A DNA stretch of 60,000 bases, from assembly GCA_009760855.2 (NCBI GenBank), contig WPIO01000145.1:89001-149000 (forward strand). Reading direction: 5' to 3'. Numbering within the stretch: the first letter of the stretch is position 1; each line of letters starts with the position of its first letter. A program made the translations under genes and the position numbers. Shown here in pieces: positions 46,566 to 58,282 of the stretch. Under the pieces are notes generated by a model, which was given only the letters and a program-made list of their open reading frames with translations, made no database searches and was not told where the DNA came from. The DNA comes from Cristatella mucedo. Taxonomy: Eukaryota; Bryozoa; Phylactolaemata; Cristatellidae.

Positions 46566-47660
46566 TTTTGCAAGTGAAAAAAATTAATCCTGTTTCTTAG
46601 GGCCAAGACCTGACCGGAGTCTGCAATTTACAGACAGAAGGCACAACAGGCAGCCTAATACGACGTTCAGGTGTGCCCACCAGTAAGGATCAAGGTGATA
46701 CCTGCCACAACCACCATAACAGGCGCAGCTTTTGCCCCCCCCCCACACTACATGCCACTGACACTAAATCAATGTCTATCCCATGAGTGTTTCTCCTACA
46801 TTAAGCAATCCCTGTCACATACCTGCAACTCAATTAGCACCACCTACCATCAGCACCATGCTACTCTGATAATATCGACTTTTCAATGATGTAATTAGGT
46901 CAGGATAGTCATATAAATTGGCATGCTTGGGAGCTTGCGCGCACGCACACACACACACACACACACATACACACACAAATGTGACATGTAGGTACCAACG
47001 CAACATATAACTTGAACAGCATAGCATAATTGCAATAACAATAATAATAACAATACATTTGCATGGTACCCAAAGAGAACTAAATCTATTTCTGAGCACT
47101 TTGTATGGGCTAGAAAAGAATCTTGGAGCAGACGACTCGCCAGTTGTCCTCCTGCCACTCTGGCTCCCTTCCAGCCTGAGAAGCTTTTTAAAAAAAATTG
47201 TCTGTTCCAGCCACGACCCCTGACCTCCTAGCTGGCATAGTCAAAGAGTTTAAAAGTTTCTGTGTGTACCATATCCAAGTGGGCAGATAAAAATGAAGAG
47301 CCTGAGATGGACCTAAACAGTCGGTCTTAGCGACAACCTGCAGGTCGTTAAGTCGTTTCGAGTGGACCATCTTGTGGTCACATGCAGTGTCTTGAATTAG
47401 CAAATTGGATTATCCCGAAAAATCACAGGGAGGGGAGGAGGAGGCTTTCGGGGGCTCGAAGCAGGGCATGCGAAGGCACCCAGGAAATAGCTGTAGCTAT
47501 AAGCAAAGTGAAATGTGCAATCTTTATTCTCCGATTAAGTTTGCAGGAATTTTCAAGGAATATTCGAGTGCGGTTTCATTAAATTATGATGGTCTTACAT
47601 TTTTAAATTGATTGCTTGCGACTACTTGTGGGCCCAAGCTAGTAATGAGAACAATAACAA
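46566..47660. other. PGM2 intron 3, unassigned part
   Basis: It holds a C10 run (46735-46744), a CA microsatellite at 46938-46977 and an AATAAC-rich patch near 47035-47055. No gene recognised. Confidence 0.4.
46938..46977. repeat. (CA)n microsatellite
   Basis: About 40 bp of CA repeats beginning in GCGCGCACGCACAC. Confidence 0.95.
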
Positions 47661-47667
47661 CAACAAA

Positions 47668-48057
47668 CCTCAACTCCTTTGGAGACCATGCATTTAGTTC
47701 GTATGATCCCAAGGCCTGGAACTCTCTCCCGACTTGCATCAGAACATCCCCTGACTTGACCACATTTAAAAAGAACTTAAAACGCACCTATTTAGGACAG
47801 CATTTAGTGGGTCCCTATGATTCGTCCTTCATGTGCTTATGCATGCTGACACTGTGCATGCTGCCACTAACCACATTTGCATGCTGACCCTGTGCATGTC
47901 ACCCCTAACCATGTTATTCATGTTGTTCGTTTATCAAGCATGATATCACTCACCATTCAATTGTATTTCCCTTTGCAGCAAATGTAAAGCACCTAGAAAG
48001 AGATTGAGTTATCTGAGGGCGCTTTATCAAGTGCATTATTATTATTATTATTATTAT
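47668..48057 (+). mobile_element. LINE-A 3' end
   Basis: A well-preserved 3' end, from CTCAACTCCTTTGGAGACCA (the LNSFGDHAFSSYDPKAWNSLP reading) to the hairpin tail AAAGCACCTAG...GGGCGCTTT and a (TTA)n end at 48036-48057. Very similar to 25.62-25.97 kb. Confidence 0.88.
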
Positions 48058-48324
48058 GAGACATTTCCACAGCACTGCAAGAGAATCATATCTCTTTCTA
48101 CGCATTTTACATGTAATGTAAAAGACGTTTGTACATTAGTATCAGCAGAACAATCATACAGACAAAGCAGATGCTTTAAGGATTTGGTGTTAAGCTTCTT
48201 TAAAAATGCCATCAAGTCAGATATCATGACATCAGTCGGCAGTAACTTCTAGGCATTGGGAGCATGCGAACTAAACTCATAGTCTCCAAAGAATTTGAGG
48301 CTAGTTAGAGGCTCAGCTTAACGA

Positions 48325-49508
48325 CTTGAGGGACCTCAGGGCTCCATGCTTGGTCCGGTTCTTTTCACGATTTATACTCTCCCTCTTGCCGATGTGATTG
48401 CCAAGCACTATCTAGTCTTTCACTTCAATGTAAATTACACTCAGTTTTACCTTTGCTTTGACCCCTCCCAGCCCTCGAGCACATCGAATTCTCTCAACTC
48501 ACTTGCTGCATGTATTGCTGACATCCACACATGGATGGCAACAAATTTTTTAAATTGAATTATGATAAAACTAACTTACTCGTTATGAGCAAACCAAGTG
48601 TGATTCAGAAATTGGAAAGGCTAACGCTCAAAATCGGCTCTGCCAGCATATCACTTGTTGAATCTGCAGGAAATCTAGGTGTCAAGTTCCAAAGTGACCT
48701 TTCGTTAGACGAACATTTCAGCTCCACGGTCAAGTCTGACTACTTTCAGCTACGTAACAATATTAAAATTCGGGCTTGTTTAAGCAAGGATACCACATCT
48801 AAGTTGGTCCCTGTATGTGTGACAACCCGTCTTAACGTCTATAACTCTTGCTGGTCTACCAGCACGTGCAATCAGGAGCTTACAGTTGGTGCGAAACTCT
48901 TCACCTAGGCTTGTCTGTCATGAGCGTCGCAACTGCCACATCACACCACTTCTTGCCGACCTGCACTGGCTACCAGTAAACTAACGGATCGACTTCAAGG
49001 TTTTGTCGCTCACATTCATAGGTACCTTCATTCTTTGGCTCCAGCCTACCAATCAGATCAACTCCTCCACCAGACTAAGCATCGTACCACCTGCTTTTCA
49101 GAATCTAATCATTTACCTCTACCTCGTACAAAGCTCAAATCCTTTGGAGACCGTGCATTTAGTTCGTATGCTCCCAAAGCCACAAAATCACACCGACTTG
49201 CCTCACGACATCCCCTGACTTGACCACATTTAAAAAGAACTTGAAAACGCAGCTATTTATGACAGCATTTAGTGGGTCCTTGTGATTTGTCTTCTACGTG
49301 CTTATGTATGCTGACACTGTTGCATGCTGCCACTAACCAAACTTGCATGCTGACCCTGTGCATGTCACTCCTAACCACGTTATTCATGTTTATCAAGCAT
49401 GAACCAATTAACCATTCGATCGTGTTTCCTTGGCAGCAAATGTAAAGCGCCTAGGAAGAGATTGAGTTCTCTGAGGGCGGTTCATCAAGTTTTTTATTAT
49501 TATTATTA
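48325..49508 (+). mobile_element. LINE-A 3' half (RT C-terminus to tail)
   Basis: It begins GPQGSMLGPVLFTIY in translation, the RT QGS.LGPLLF motif, then LNYDKTNLLVMSKPS (48531 on), DEHFSSTVKSDYFQL, LLADLHWLP and LKSFGDRAFSSYAPKA, and ends in the hairpin tail and (TTA)n. The YxDD region reads VNYTQFYLCFD, so the catalytic aspartates are not recognisable. Several stops. It lies immediately behind the 48.06-kb end of another copy, in the same orientation. Confidence 0.85.
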
Positions 49509-49574
49509 GAAAAGCTGGTGGTAGGCTATCTAACCTAATCAGAAAGTAATTAGAGTTAAATTAAATTAAATTAA

Positions 49575-49710
49575 AAAACTCTTTTGCATAGCCCCCTAAG
49601 AAAACATAATCTCCACTCTGGCGCTTCACATATGCCATTGGGGCTCGACCTCACGACCTCAGCCAGACCTTGGTCGAGGCAAACACCTTAACCACTGGGC
49701 AAAACCAGCA
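49575..49710 (-). mobile_element. SINE1 copy, minus strand
   Basis: The minus strand starts GTGCTGGTTTTGCCCAGTGG, then TTAAGGTGTTTGCC as tRNA-like head, with GTCGAGCCCCAATGGC and GTGAAGCGCCAGAGTGGAGAT leading into the tail. A TAAAT direct-repeat-like stretch lies at its outer end (49558-49575). Confidence 0.78.
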
Positions 49711-49719
49711 CAGCAGCCT

Positions 49720-49990
49720 GAGCAAAAGAATGAAGAGACCTAAAAGTGAGATACAAACTCTGAAGTCGATACGATGCTTGATGGAGAACTCCTGCAGGTC
49801 GATGAAAAGTGAAGTGTGGCAAGTTCAACGATCACGACAGACGAGCCTAGCTGCAGAGTTTTTAGCACCAACTGGAAGGACCATATTGCACAGGCTGAAA
49901 GACGTGTGTAATGAGTCACAAGAAGTAGAAACTGGAAATCTCAAATGCCTGGACCAACTTCGACGTGGTGTCCTTGTCTAAGCAGGTCGA
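49720..49990 (-). mobile_element. LINE-A-like fragment
   Basis: The GAATGAAGAGACCTAAAAGT start and the CTTGATGGAGAACTCCTGC block parallel 19.08-19.11 kb and 11.42-11.44 kb, which are minus-strand LINE-A ORF2 C-termini. Worn, no tail. Confidence 0.5.
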
Positions 49991-50030
49991 AGTTCTGCAA
50001 TGCTAAACAGCTGAAACTAGGCAGACTTGT

Positions 50031-50970
50031 AATGTAATTTATCTCCTTCTGTAACTCCACAAAGTCATAAAGACCATGTGGGTGTTACGCAGGAGAGTTT
50101 TATATACACACAGCCTAAGCGGCTTTCGGTACGCATTCGGTAGCCAACAGACTTCGTCTCACGCAACAAAGACAAAGTGGGAAGCATAGCAGAGTCAGGA
50201 GAGCAGTTGAGGTAGTGAGTAGCATGGCAGTAGCAGCTGAGGACCGCAGAAAAGGATGAGCCATAGTCGGCAGGCAGGACAGTAGTTGTCGTTGCGTAAG
50301 AATTGTGGAAGCGAGTAACACAGTCTAGGACCTGCACAGCTAAAGCTTCTGTGGCCAACGGTCTTTAAGCGGAGGAATGGAGCAGCTAATGTATTGTCCA
50401 CACAGGACCTGAGGGCGAGAACAAGCTGAAACTGGTGCAGCAGTTCAGCTAGGTACGAAGGAGCCAAGCCGTGGCGGGCCTTGTGGGTCAGCGTAAGAAC
50501 TTTGCTCTGTATCCGTTGCTCAACCGGCATCCATCCTAGCTCTTTTAGCAAAGGAGACACGTGCTCAAACCTCTGGGCCTTAAAGACTAGCCTTGCAGCC
50601 ATATTCAAAGTGAGCTGCAGTGGCCTAGTTGCTTTCTTTGGTAGCCCAGCCAAAAGGGAATTATAATAATCAAGCCGAGACCGAACTAAGGAGCTAGTTA
50701 AATTTTTTACAAGCCGCTGTGGAAGACTGCTCTTAATCTTTGATAGGGATCCGACATGATGGCTAGCTATTGAAGCAGTCCTCTGAATGAAGCTAAGCTA
50801 GCTTAAGCTAGCTTTTAAAATTGAGGCAGCTGTCGAAAACGTCACCTAAATTTCGAGCATTTGGTGATGGTCGCACAATAGCATCACCTATTTGAAGAGC
50901 AAAGCCTTTTAATCCTGCCACATGCTTAGGGTGTCGTATGAGCAGCAGTTCGGATAATCGTCAATCTGGC
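50031..50970 (-). mobile_element. LINE-B copy, minus strand
   Basis: A 152-codon minus frame (50653-50195) reads AGLPKKATRPLQLTLNMA, RLVFKAQRFEHVSPLLKE and SYLAELLHQFQLVLALRSC. The 3' end is at 50031 (GAGATAAATTACATTAC on the minus strand). Upstream homology to 12.42-12.62 kb continues with frameshifts. A short palindromic duplication is inserted at 50795-50814. Confidence 0.87.
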
Positions 50971-51152
50971 TAGCTGTTTTGAGGTTTAGGTTTCCCAATG
51001 TCTGAGTGTTGACTGAACCCTAAAACTCGCAGCAGCAACCGAGCATCACAGCTGCAGCACCACTAGCCCACGTGGCAGACAATGTCATGCTATGCCACGA
51101 GTGAGCCTTTGGGCTCGCACAAGCGAAAGCTTGCTCGCACGGTTGCAGCTAC

Positions 51153-51220
51153 CTGGGCAGCCTGCATCACGGTGAGGTCGTTCATCATGGAGTAGCCGGC
51201 TCCCATGCGCGCTCTCAAGC
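51153..51220 (-). CDS. PGM2: PGM2 exon 3
   Basis: This 68-bp exon (acceptor GTTGCAG, donor GTAGCT) completes the split glycine and encodes GLRARMGAGYSMMNDLTV..AAQ. It matches GLRAAMGPGISRMNDLTIIQTTQ of human PGM2, which carries the arginine/methionine start of the first mutase domain. It ends in phase 0. Confidence 0.93.
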
Positions 51221-51309
51221 CTGCAACGTACCACTGCAGCGATGAAGCTCACCGGCCAGTGAGCCAATGCACCTACTAGATATGCAGACAGTAACACTAG
51301 CTCTGCATC

Positions 51310-51445
51310 TATCCCCTTCCCCAGCAGGCTTAGCCCAGTGGTCAAGGTGCTTGCCCGACAAGGTCAAGGTAAATTTATTTGATGAACAAGGCTCGGAGCT
51401 CCGTGGCAAATGTGAAGCACCTTAATAGGGAATAAAGAGATAAGT
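51310..51445 (+). mobile_element. SINE1 copy, plus strand, 90 bp upstream of PGM2 exon 3
   Basis: CAGGCTTAGCCCAGTGGTCA then AGGTGCTTGCC form the tRNA-like head. CTCCGTGGCAAATGTGAAGC starts the LINE-A-type tail, which then degenerates. It overlaps a chance minus frame. Confidence 0.75.
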
Positions 51446-53094
51446 GATAAGTGTTAAGTAACATGACGATAAGTGTTAAGTAACCATGCAACCCCACTCA
51501 CTCGGAGAGACAGTGTTACAAATAGGAACAAGAAACCGTCCTAACTGTAAGCACCCAATCGTCAAGAAATACTCATCTTTAAACAAAATAAAGTAATTTT
51601 TTTAACTCAATAAAACTTATCAGTAACGATAACTACAAGCGTCTCAATAGGTAGGCAAGCAAGCAAAAACCATTGTTAAGGCGGAGCGTTTACTTCAATG
51701 GTAAGGTACAATAGAAAGAGCAAACAAAATAAGAATTATCTGTGAATGCAACAAAAAATTATATCTGCATCTTCAGCTATTATATTTACAGGGTTGGTGA
51801 ATAATTACTTTCAGTGAGTTTAAATAGAACAATATAAAAGAACTGTAAACGGCCTATATGTGTAATTTCTTTTATTAACTCATATGTACAAGCATGCCTA
51901 TAATGAGTTAGCAATCACAGCATATGCAACAGCACTTAAGCAGTAACTCTGTCATATGTCATCACATAATACTTGAAAAGCAACTGAACGCTACATCGTA
52001 AGGAGCACTACAATACAATTTGCGATGCAGCCCCACAATCAGCAACATGGTGAGATCGAACATAGTCGCCTATTGTCCACTTTACACCATCGCTCACGTA
52101 CGTCTTCGTGGCTGCTGCGTCACCTAGCAGTTAATGCTGCCTAATTTTAGTTAGTGCTAATTCCGGCGATGCCCTCCTAAAAATTATTGTTAATCGTAAC
52201 TCTCAACATTACAATAGTGTTTTGCATAGCATCCTAAGGGAGCTCAATCTCTACCCGCGTGCTTTATAACTCGATGTTAAGTATAAAACATGACCTCATG
52301 CAGATTTACTCTGCTCCGTCCGAGTAACAATATTCAATCGCTTAAGGTGGGGCGAATTGCATTCGTCCACACGTCATGCCCTATGATGCCAGTAGAAAGC
52401 GTGCAAACTGCAGACTAGCAGCAGAGCATCGCCAGGTCTTCGTCGGTGGTCTGTGTCACGTGGTCTTAAGAACAACCGTCAGTCAGTAATTAAACAGAAG
52501 TTTCGAGAGCAAAGGTGTTTGCCACAAATATCCATCAGTAGAAGATCAAGATAAACTCCTGATCTCATCAAATGCAAATGATTTTACATGCATCTGCATC
52601 AGAGGAGAAGTCAGTCAAATTGGATTGCATGAGTAAGGCTCCGAGTATTTAAAAAGCACCCGCAGAGCACTACCTCTCAAACACCTTCTGCAATCAACGA
52701 GTGAGCAAATTCAAAAGCACTCAGACCTAAGGTCCTACTTATTGTTCTATCTGGGCACGTAGGTAAGCCAAAGAACACCGATCCTGGATTACTTGAACAG
52801 TGACACGACAGAGCCAAATTAACAACCCTGGGCAGCCTAGCAAAATAACATGATGCCTCAGAGTAGTCATAATAATTATTATAATCATGAAAAATCTCTT
52901 GCAAAGCACAAAAAAAAACCTAGTATTAGCACACAAGTTGAACTTCTGTAGTGTAACTTCTGCAGCTAAATACAGCCCATCTGGCAAGGACGTACACTGC
53001 ACTTAGTCAGAGGAGCAAACTTCACTGCTATGTGTACCTTCGACGATAAGCATGTCGAGCAAAGCCCTTGGTCACGGATTCGGCCTTTGGTGTA

Positions 53095-53143
53095 GGGGAA
53101 GGGACGGGGCAGGTCGGGGCAGGGCGAGGGGACAGGGTGTGGG
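53095..53143 (+). repeat. G-rich tract with G-quadruplex potential
   Basis: Nine runs of two to four Gs occur within 49 bp, most separated by one to six bases (GGGG AA GGG AC GGGG ... GGG CGA GGGG ACA GGG). The G-rich strand is the template strand for PGM2. Confidence 0.75.
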
Positions 53144-53316
53144 CACTGAAGTGCTGTTCGGGGCTTAGGCAGCAAAGTAAGAAACCCGAAAACTGAGAGA
53201 ACTCGAGCAAGCAAAAGACTGATGCGTTCTGCGGAATTAGGAAAAAATTGCAAACAAAAAATCCTGATGCCGAGTATCACTATGCTTTTGCCACACGTAA
53301 GCACTGTGGAAACCTA

Positions 53317-53346
53317 AGTCCACAGGCAGCTCACTGCCTGTGGACT
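53317..53346. repeat. Perfect 13-bp hairpin with CTCA loop
   Basis: AGTCCACAGGCAG at 53317-53329 is followed by CTCA and its exact complement at 53334-53346. Its geometry resembles the 32340-32371 hairpin. Confidence 0.95.
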
Positions 53347-53708
53347 AGCCTTGCTGAGTCATTGTAGTTCTGTCACGGAAGACAGCGCTGCCTCGTGACT
53401 CAAGTCTGCCATCTTGCGTCACGACAACCTTTCTTGCTTTAATTAGCAGAGATATGTAAGCTATTACATTTTATAAGTTTATACCTGTGTTATTGCACTC
53501 TAAGCAAGTCCCTCCAGTGCCATGCATGCAGTCACAGCACATCCCTGCATTGCAAATCCCGGCTAATGACTTAATTCCAGGCTAGTATGGGTGCCTAGGA
53601 ATACTGGTGTTGTTCCGTAATCCTGAGGCTATCGAATCGGTCTTTGCCGTATGGCATAAGTAAGCAGCGCTGACGTAACCACAAACAATATTCAAAAGGA
53701 GACATTAC

Positions 53709-53808
53709 CGGCAGTTCCGAACTCCATGCTTTCCAAAAGCCTCTTCTTTAACTCTTCCGTGTTCTGGCATGCCACCAGTTCCTGTATCTCGTTTCTGGTT
53801 TTCTCATT
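53709..53808 (-). CDS. PGM2: PGM2 exon 2
   Basis: The acceptor TTTTAG lies at 53810-53809 and the donor GTAATG at 53708. The exon gives NEKTRNEIQELV...ESMEFGTAG, matching the PGM2 stretch that ends in RMEFGTAG, just before the substrate-binding N-domain. Length is 100 bp, phase 0 to phase 1. Confidence 0.92.
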
Positions 53809-54619
53809 CTAAAACAGTCACTAATGATCAGAACATGCAGTTCTGGCCGCAGTAGATTCTACATAACTGGGTAGTGATACAAGATGGACAACCGATGACT
53901 GGAATTGACTTGCTTACAAGGCTGACCACGTGCACGGACAGGCACACTCGAATCAAATGCATCAGTCAATACGGCTCTTCTTTTAATCTCTAGCTCCTGT
54001 GTGCCTATCTGAGGTACATACTACTCCCCGAGGGCTGTCCCCTCTCTCAAAGTGCCCCCAATTCTGTTCATTGCGGTCACTTATTTATAGATATTTACAC
54101 ACATATATCACAACAGAGATATCTACACACATATCACAAAGAAAATGGCACATAACAGCCTTTGCACTTCAAGCAACTATTATTGTCGAGGTCTTAGCTT
54201 ACGATAACATATAGTGTATGAGATTTAAGAAACCCAATGTCAACGTTTGAGATAGACTTGAGTAAATTTGTTGCAGCCATAGGCTCCTCAAACGTGACCA
54301 GACCTGGCTGGAAGCATGGATCCTTCGATTGTGCAATGCATAACTAAGAACTCGAACGGTTTATTTGCATCCCATATAAGCTAAAGTAAAGGTACCCGCT
54401 CATGCCAGGAGGGCTGTGGGAATCTTGTCAGTCAGACACCAGATGTGGGTGCCGACCTGGATGCTCGCGAGACTGCCCCTGAACAAGTTTCTATTCCTGT
54501 AATGCCAGCATACAATTTTACTCAAAACACGAGATTTAGATCGAGTTGATTTCTGTAGCAGTTTTCATGATGCATAACAGCTAAGATACACATAATTACA
54601 TGCAATTCATTGGGTACAA

Positions 54620-54890
54620 TCAATAACTTGTCGAGGCACGAGTGGCGATTTCTATAACTTCCCCCAATCGTCTTGGCACCACAAGCTTCTGGCACGTTTC
54701 TGGGGAAGTTGACGTCCAGAAATCCTTTACAGCCAGAAAGATCTCATCGGGTTTCATGTACCAGAGAACTCTGAATCGTAGAGTATCGTCGACTGCCTCC
54801 CACAGGTGTTCGATTGGGTTCAAGTCTGAGTTTTGGCTTGGCCAATGCATGCCCTCAATCGGCTCGAAACCGTGGTCATCATATTCATGA
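54620..54890 (-). mobile_element. Tc1/mariner transposase C-terminal fragment
   Basis: The minus strand reads MHWPSQNSDLNPIEHLWEA, then PETCQKLVVPRRLGEVIE, which are the last conserved blocks of Tc1-type transposases (SPDLNPIEHLW and LV.SMPRRL..VI). The catalytic domain upstream is missing, so this is a dead remnant in PGM2 intron 1. Confidence 0.85.
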
Positions 54891-55855
54891 AAAACAATTT
54901 AGCTGCGATAGCAGCTCGCTTGGCATCTTTTGTCATGCCACCAACCAAAATCGCACCAGTGGCAAGATATGACAATCTGACTCGTGATGTTTTTAATACT
55001 GTGCCGGTGCCGAAAACCGGAAGTTGACAAACGCCTCCTTACCATTACACTTCAGCCACCGTATTCCATGTTCTTTTGCAAAAAGCCATCCATATACTCT
55101 CCAGCCATTCACTGGCCTACGCACTTGCTCCTTTTATCGCAGTCGGGGATTGCATTTGGACTTCCACAGTACTCTGCTTCACTGTGCAGCTGCTCAGTAC
55201 TGACATCGGCAAGCTAAATCCAGCTTTGCTTTTTTGTGCTGAAAGTCAACAATGGCTTGCATTGGCCACCAGTGGATTCAATCCTGGTTCATTTAGCCGT
55301 CTATTCGCGAACATCTGGCTTACGACCGATCCGGCTGAGACTCTGGCATTGCATTTTAGCAGTGGCAAATCTGTCCTTAGGAGAACCGCTTTTGAAGAGC
55401 CGGTCCATTCCCGGAGAACTTACTTTAGGGCAACCCGAGCGTGTTACACTGTGCTACCGTAAACCAGATTTTCCTAACAATTTTCCAGGCAGTACCTTCC
55501 AAGATGTTCAACTGCCTCGAGATTTCTCGCTTTGATCGGACAGCTAAGTGTAGTGACATCAAAACTGCCTTCAGAAACCTGCCCATCTGGCCTACTGAGT
55601 GCCAATATGGGACAGGCTGGCCCAAACAGGTCAAGGAGAGATCCGGCTACCTTAGCTCGTCGATGGCCTAGGCATCATCGGTGACAAATAGGTTCGTTCG
55701 GATGGCCTCCCTAAGGGGGAGGTGATAGTCACGTGACCACACCACCCATCTGTTTACATGGGAACTACTGACTCCGGTTGCTAGCGAATACCGTTACTTA
55801 CTCAGCCAAACTTGGCTAACTGCGACTAAGGCCAAAATTGTATTGACATTTTTAG
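54891..55855. other. PGM2 intron 1, unassigned part
   Basis: The plus strand at 55076-55535 has two overlapping open frames. One contains LHWPPVDSI, and 55310-55450 has a LINE-like C-terminal feel (LHFSSG), so it may be a worn LINE of a third kind, but I cannot confirm it. Confidence 0.35.
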
Positions 55856-55859
55856 CTAA

Positions 55860-56135
55860 CTGAAAGAGGCCTGTGGCAGTAGCATCACAGGCAGGTCACA
55901 ATGAGACTTTCGAGTTGCCACGCGAAGAGCATTTCTGGTGCGAACCAACTTACCATTACTAAGGGGTCGTGAGTTTGCGGCGTGAATTGAAAAGAGATAC
56001 ACACACGAATAGAAGATTTTACCAAAGCCAGCCATATTATCGATGGCTGTACTAGAAACAAGCCACAATCGTTAACTGCCACAGTCTCAACTGAAAGCAC
56101 ACCGGTAACACCATAATTTAGAAGCATGATTTATA
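55860..56135 (-). repeat. LTR-like repeat, copy 2 (minus)
   Basis: The minus strand reads GTAAAATCTTCTATTCGTG, then TGTATCTCTTTTCAATTCAC and CACCAGAAATGCTC, in the same order as 30.15-30.25 kb. The element is otherwise unidentified. Confidence 0.45.
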
Positions 56136-56506
56136 AACCACACTAAACGCATCGGGACATTGTGCTTAACAAAGATATATATGTAATCACTCCATGGATT
56201 TGGACTTCGTTTTAACAAATCATGGTGTTCAAATACTGCTTAACAGCGTGGCAGACTTATGCACACTCATCAGTGCCCACTTTCTGAATATCTGCGCCGC
56301 AACACATGAGGTTAACTCAAATCTGCGAGGATAATTCACAGAGATAGAGACAGAATCCAATGCATGAGTCAGTGCAGCATTGAAGACCACACCCACAAAG
56401 CCGGAACAGGGGGAAACGACATACCGTTCTTTAGGATACATCACAACAACGAAACGTTACTAAAACAAACTCGAATTAAAGATTGCGATGTTCGTGCGGC
56501 ACATAC

Positions 56507-56569
56507 TCTGTCCCACGCAAGCCACTCCTTTATCTTGCCCTCCAAGTCGACTTCGCCACGGAACTCCAT
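56507..56569 (-). CDS. PGM2: PGM2 exon 1 (start codon)
   Basis: The ATG at 56569-56567 opens a 21-codon exon (MEFRGEVDLEG...WLAWDR) ending before a GTATGTG donor. The end matches the WLRWDK stretch near the N-terminus of human PGM2. The exon ends in phase 0 and joins exon 2 in frame. The N-terminal leader is a few residues shorter than the human one. I chose this start because it is the only Met upstream of the conserved WD motif in frame. Confidence 0.85.
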
Positions 56570-56814
56570 TACCGACTCACCCACTCAGGTATCAAACGCT
56601 AATCTGAGGTTAGACACTTACTAAAACTTTGAGTCAAAAAATTAATAATATTTAAGTATTTTTCAATCCTTTAGAATTTTGTGAAGTTTTAGCCCGAGAA
56701 TTTCATGGAAAACTCAGCTACATTTTTAAAGCATGTCAGGCGAGAAACGGAAGCTATGTCTCCAGACCGCTAGGTTTAACAACAGACCTACGTGTGTTAT
56801 CTGCTGATGGCAAT
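56570..56814. promoter_or_regulatory. Shared promoter/leader between PGM2 and the FCHSD gene
   Basis: Only 245 bp separate the two divergent start codons, so this interval must hold both leaders, and probably both promoters unless an upstream non-coding exon exists. The middle is AT-rich (about 56620-56680) and there is no clear TATA box. On the plus strand the leader holds out-of-frame ATGs: one opens a 22-codon frame at 56705, one a 24-codon frame at 56733-56807, and a third at 56807 overlaps the main start. The promoter role is inferred from gene arrangement. Confidence 0.6.
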
Positions 56815-56838
56815 ATGTTGCAACCACCCCCGCGGAAG
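56815..56838 (+). CDS. FCHSD2: FCHSD (Nervous wreck-like) exon 1
   Basis: The ATG at 56815 opens an 8-codon exon, MLQPPPRK, ending before GTAACC in phase 0. Human FCHSD2 begins MQPPPRKVK, and the intron falls directly after PPPRK, so the match across the splice is very specific. FCHSD/Nwk proteins are F-BAR plus double-SH3 adaptors that bind membranes and WASP/Arp2/3 regulators in endocytosis; the fly protein acts at synapses. Whether this gene is closer to vertebrate FCHSD1 or FCHSD2 cannot be decided from two exons. Confidence 0.82.
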
Positions 56839-56928
56839 GTAACCTTGAATCATCTTAGAAGCCTGTTTATTACTCTAGTCTTGCTGCTGCTTTATTTTGT
56901 CGTTCTGATATCGCGATCCGCATCCTAG

Positions 56929-57026
56929 GTGAAGCCGACAGCTTTGCTCAAAGATGTGCAGACCGAGCAGGTTAACAAGTTACAAGAAAGGGAGCAGCAG
57001 TTGCTGGATATCTTGGAAGACATAAG
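56929..57026 (+). CDS. FCHSD2: FCHSD (Nervous wreck-like) exon 2, start of F-BAR domain
   Basis: This 98-bp exon (acceptor CATCCTAG, donor GTACTT) encodes VKPTALLKDVQTEQVNK then LQEREQQLLDILEDI(R). It aligns with the first helix of the F-BAR domain of human FCHSD2, where VKVTQELKNIQVEQ, then TKLQAKHQAECDLLEDMR, are found. The charged heptad pattern fits the coiled-coil start. It ends in phase 2 (AG), expecting a following TFS.K motif. I found no next exon before 60000, so the gene continues outside the window. Confidence 0.85.

Positions 57027-58282
<1,256 letters not shown>

Larger units (their letters stand above)
51446..53708. other. PGM2 intron 2, mostly unassigned
   Basis: AT-rich and unassigned, apart from a worn SINE1-type tail (minus) at about 52215-52265, a G-rich tract at 53095-53143 and a perfect hairpin at 53317-53346. 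Confidence 0.4.

Noticed and set aside
54642-54890. Plus-strand open frame across the Tc1 fragment
   Set aside because: It is the antisense shadow of the transposase C-terminus on the minus strand.
56653-56838. Open frame upstream of the FCHSD start in the same phase (EFHGKLSYIF...)
   Set aside because: It has no Met and no homology to FCHSD, while the homology begins exactly at MLQPPPRK; it is better seen as leader sequence.
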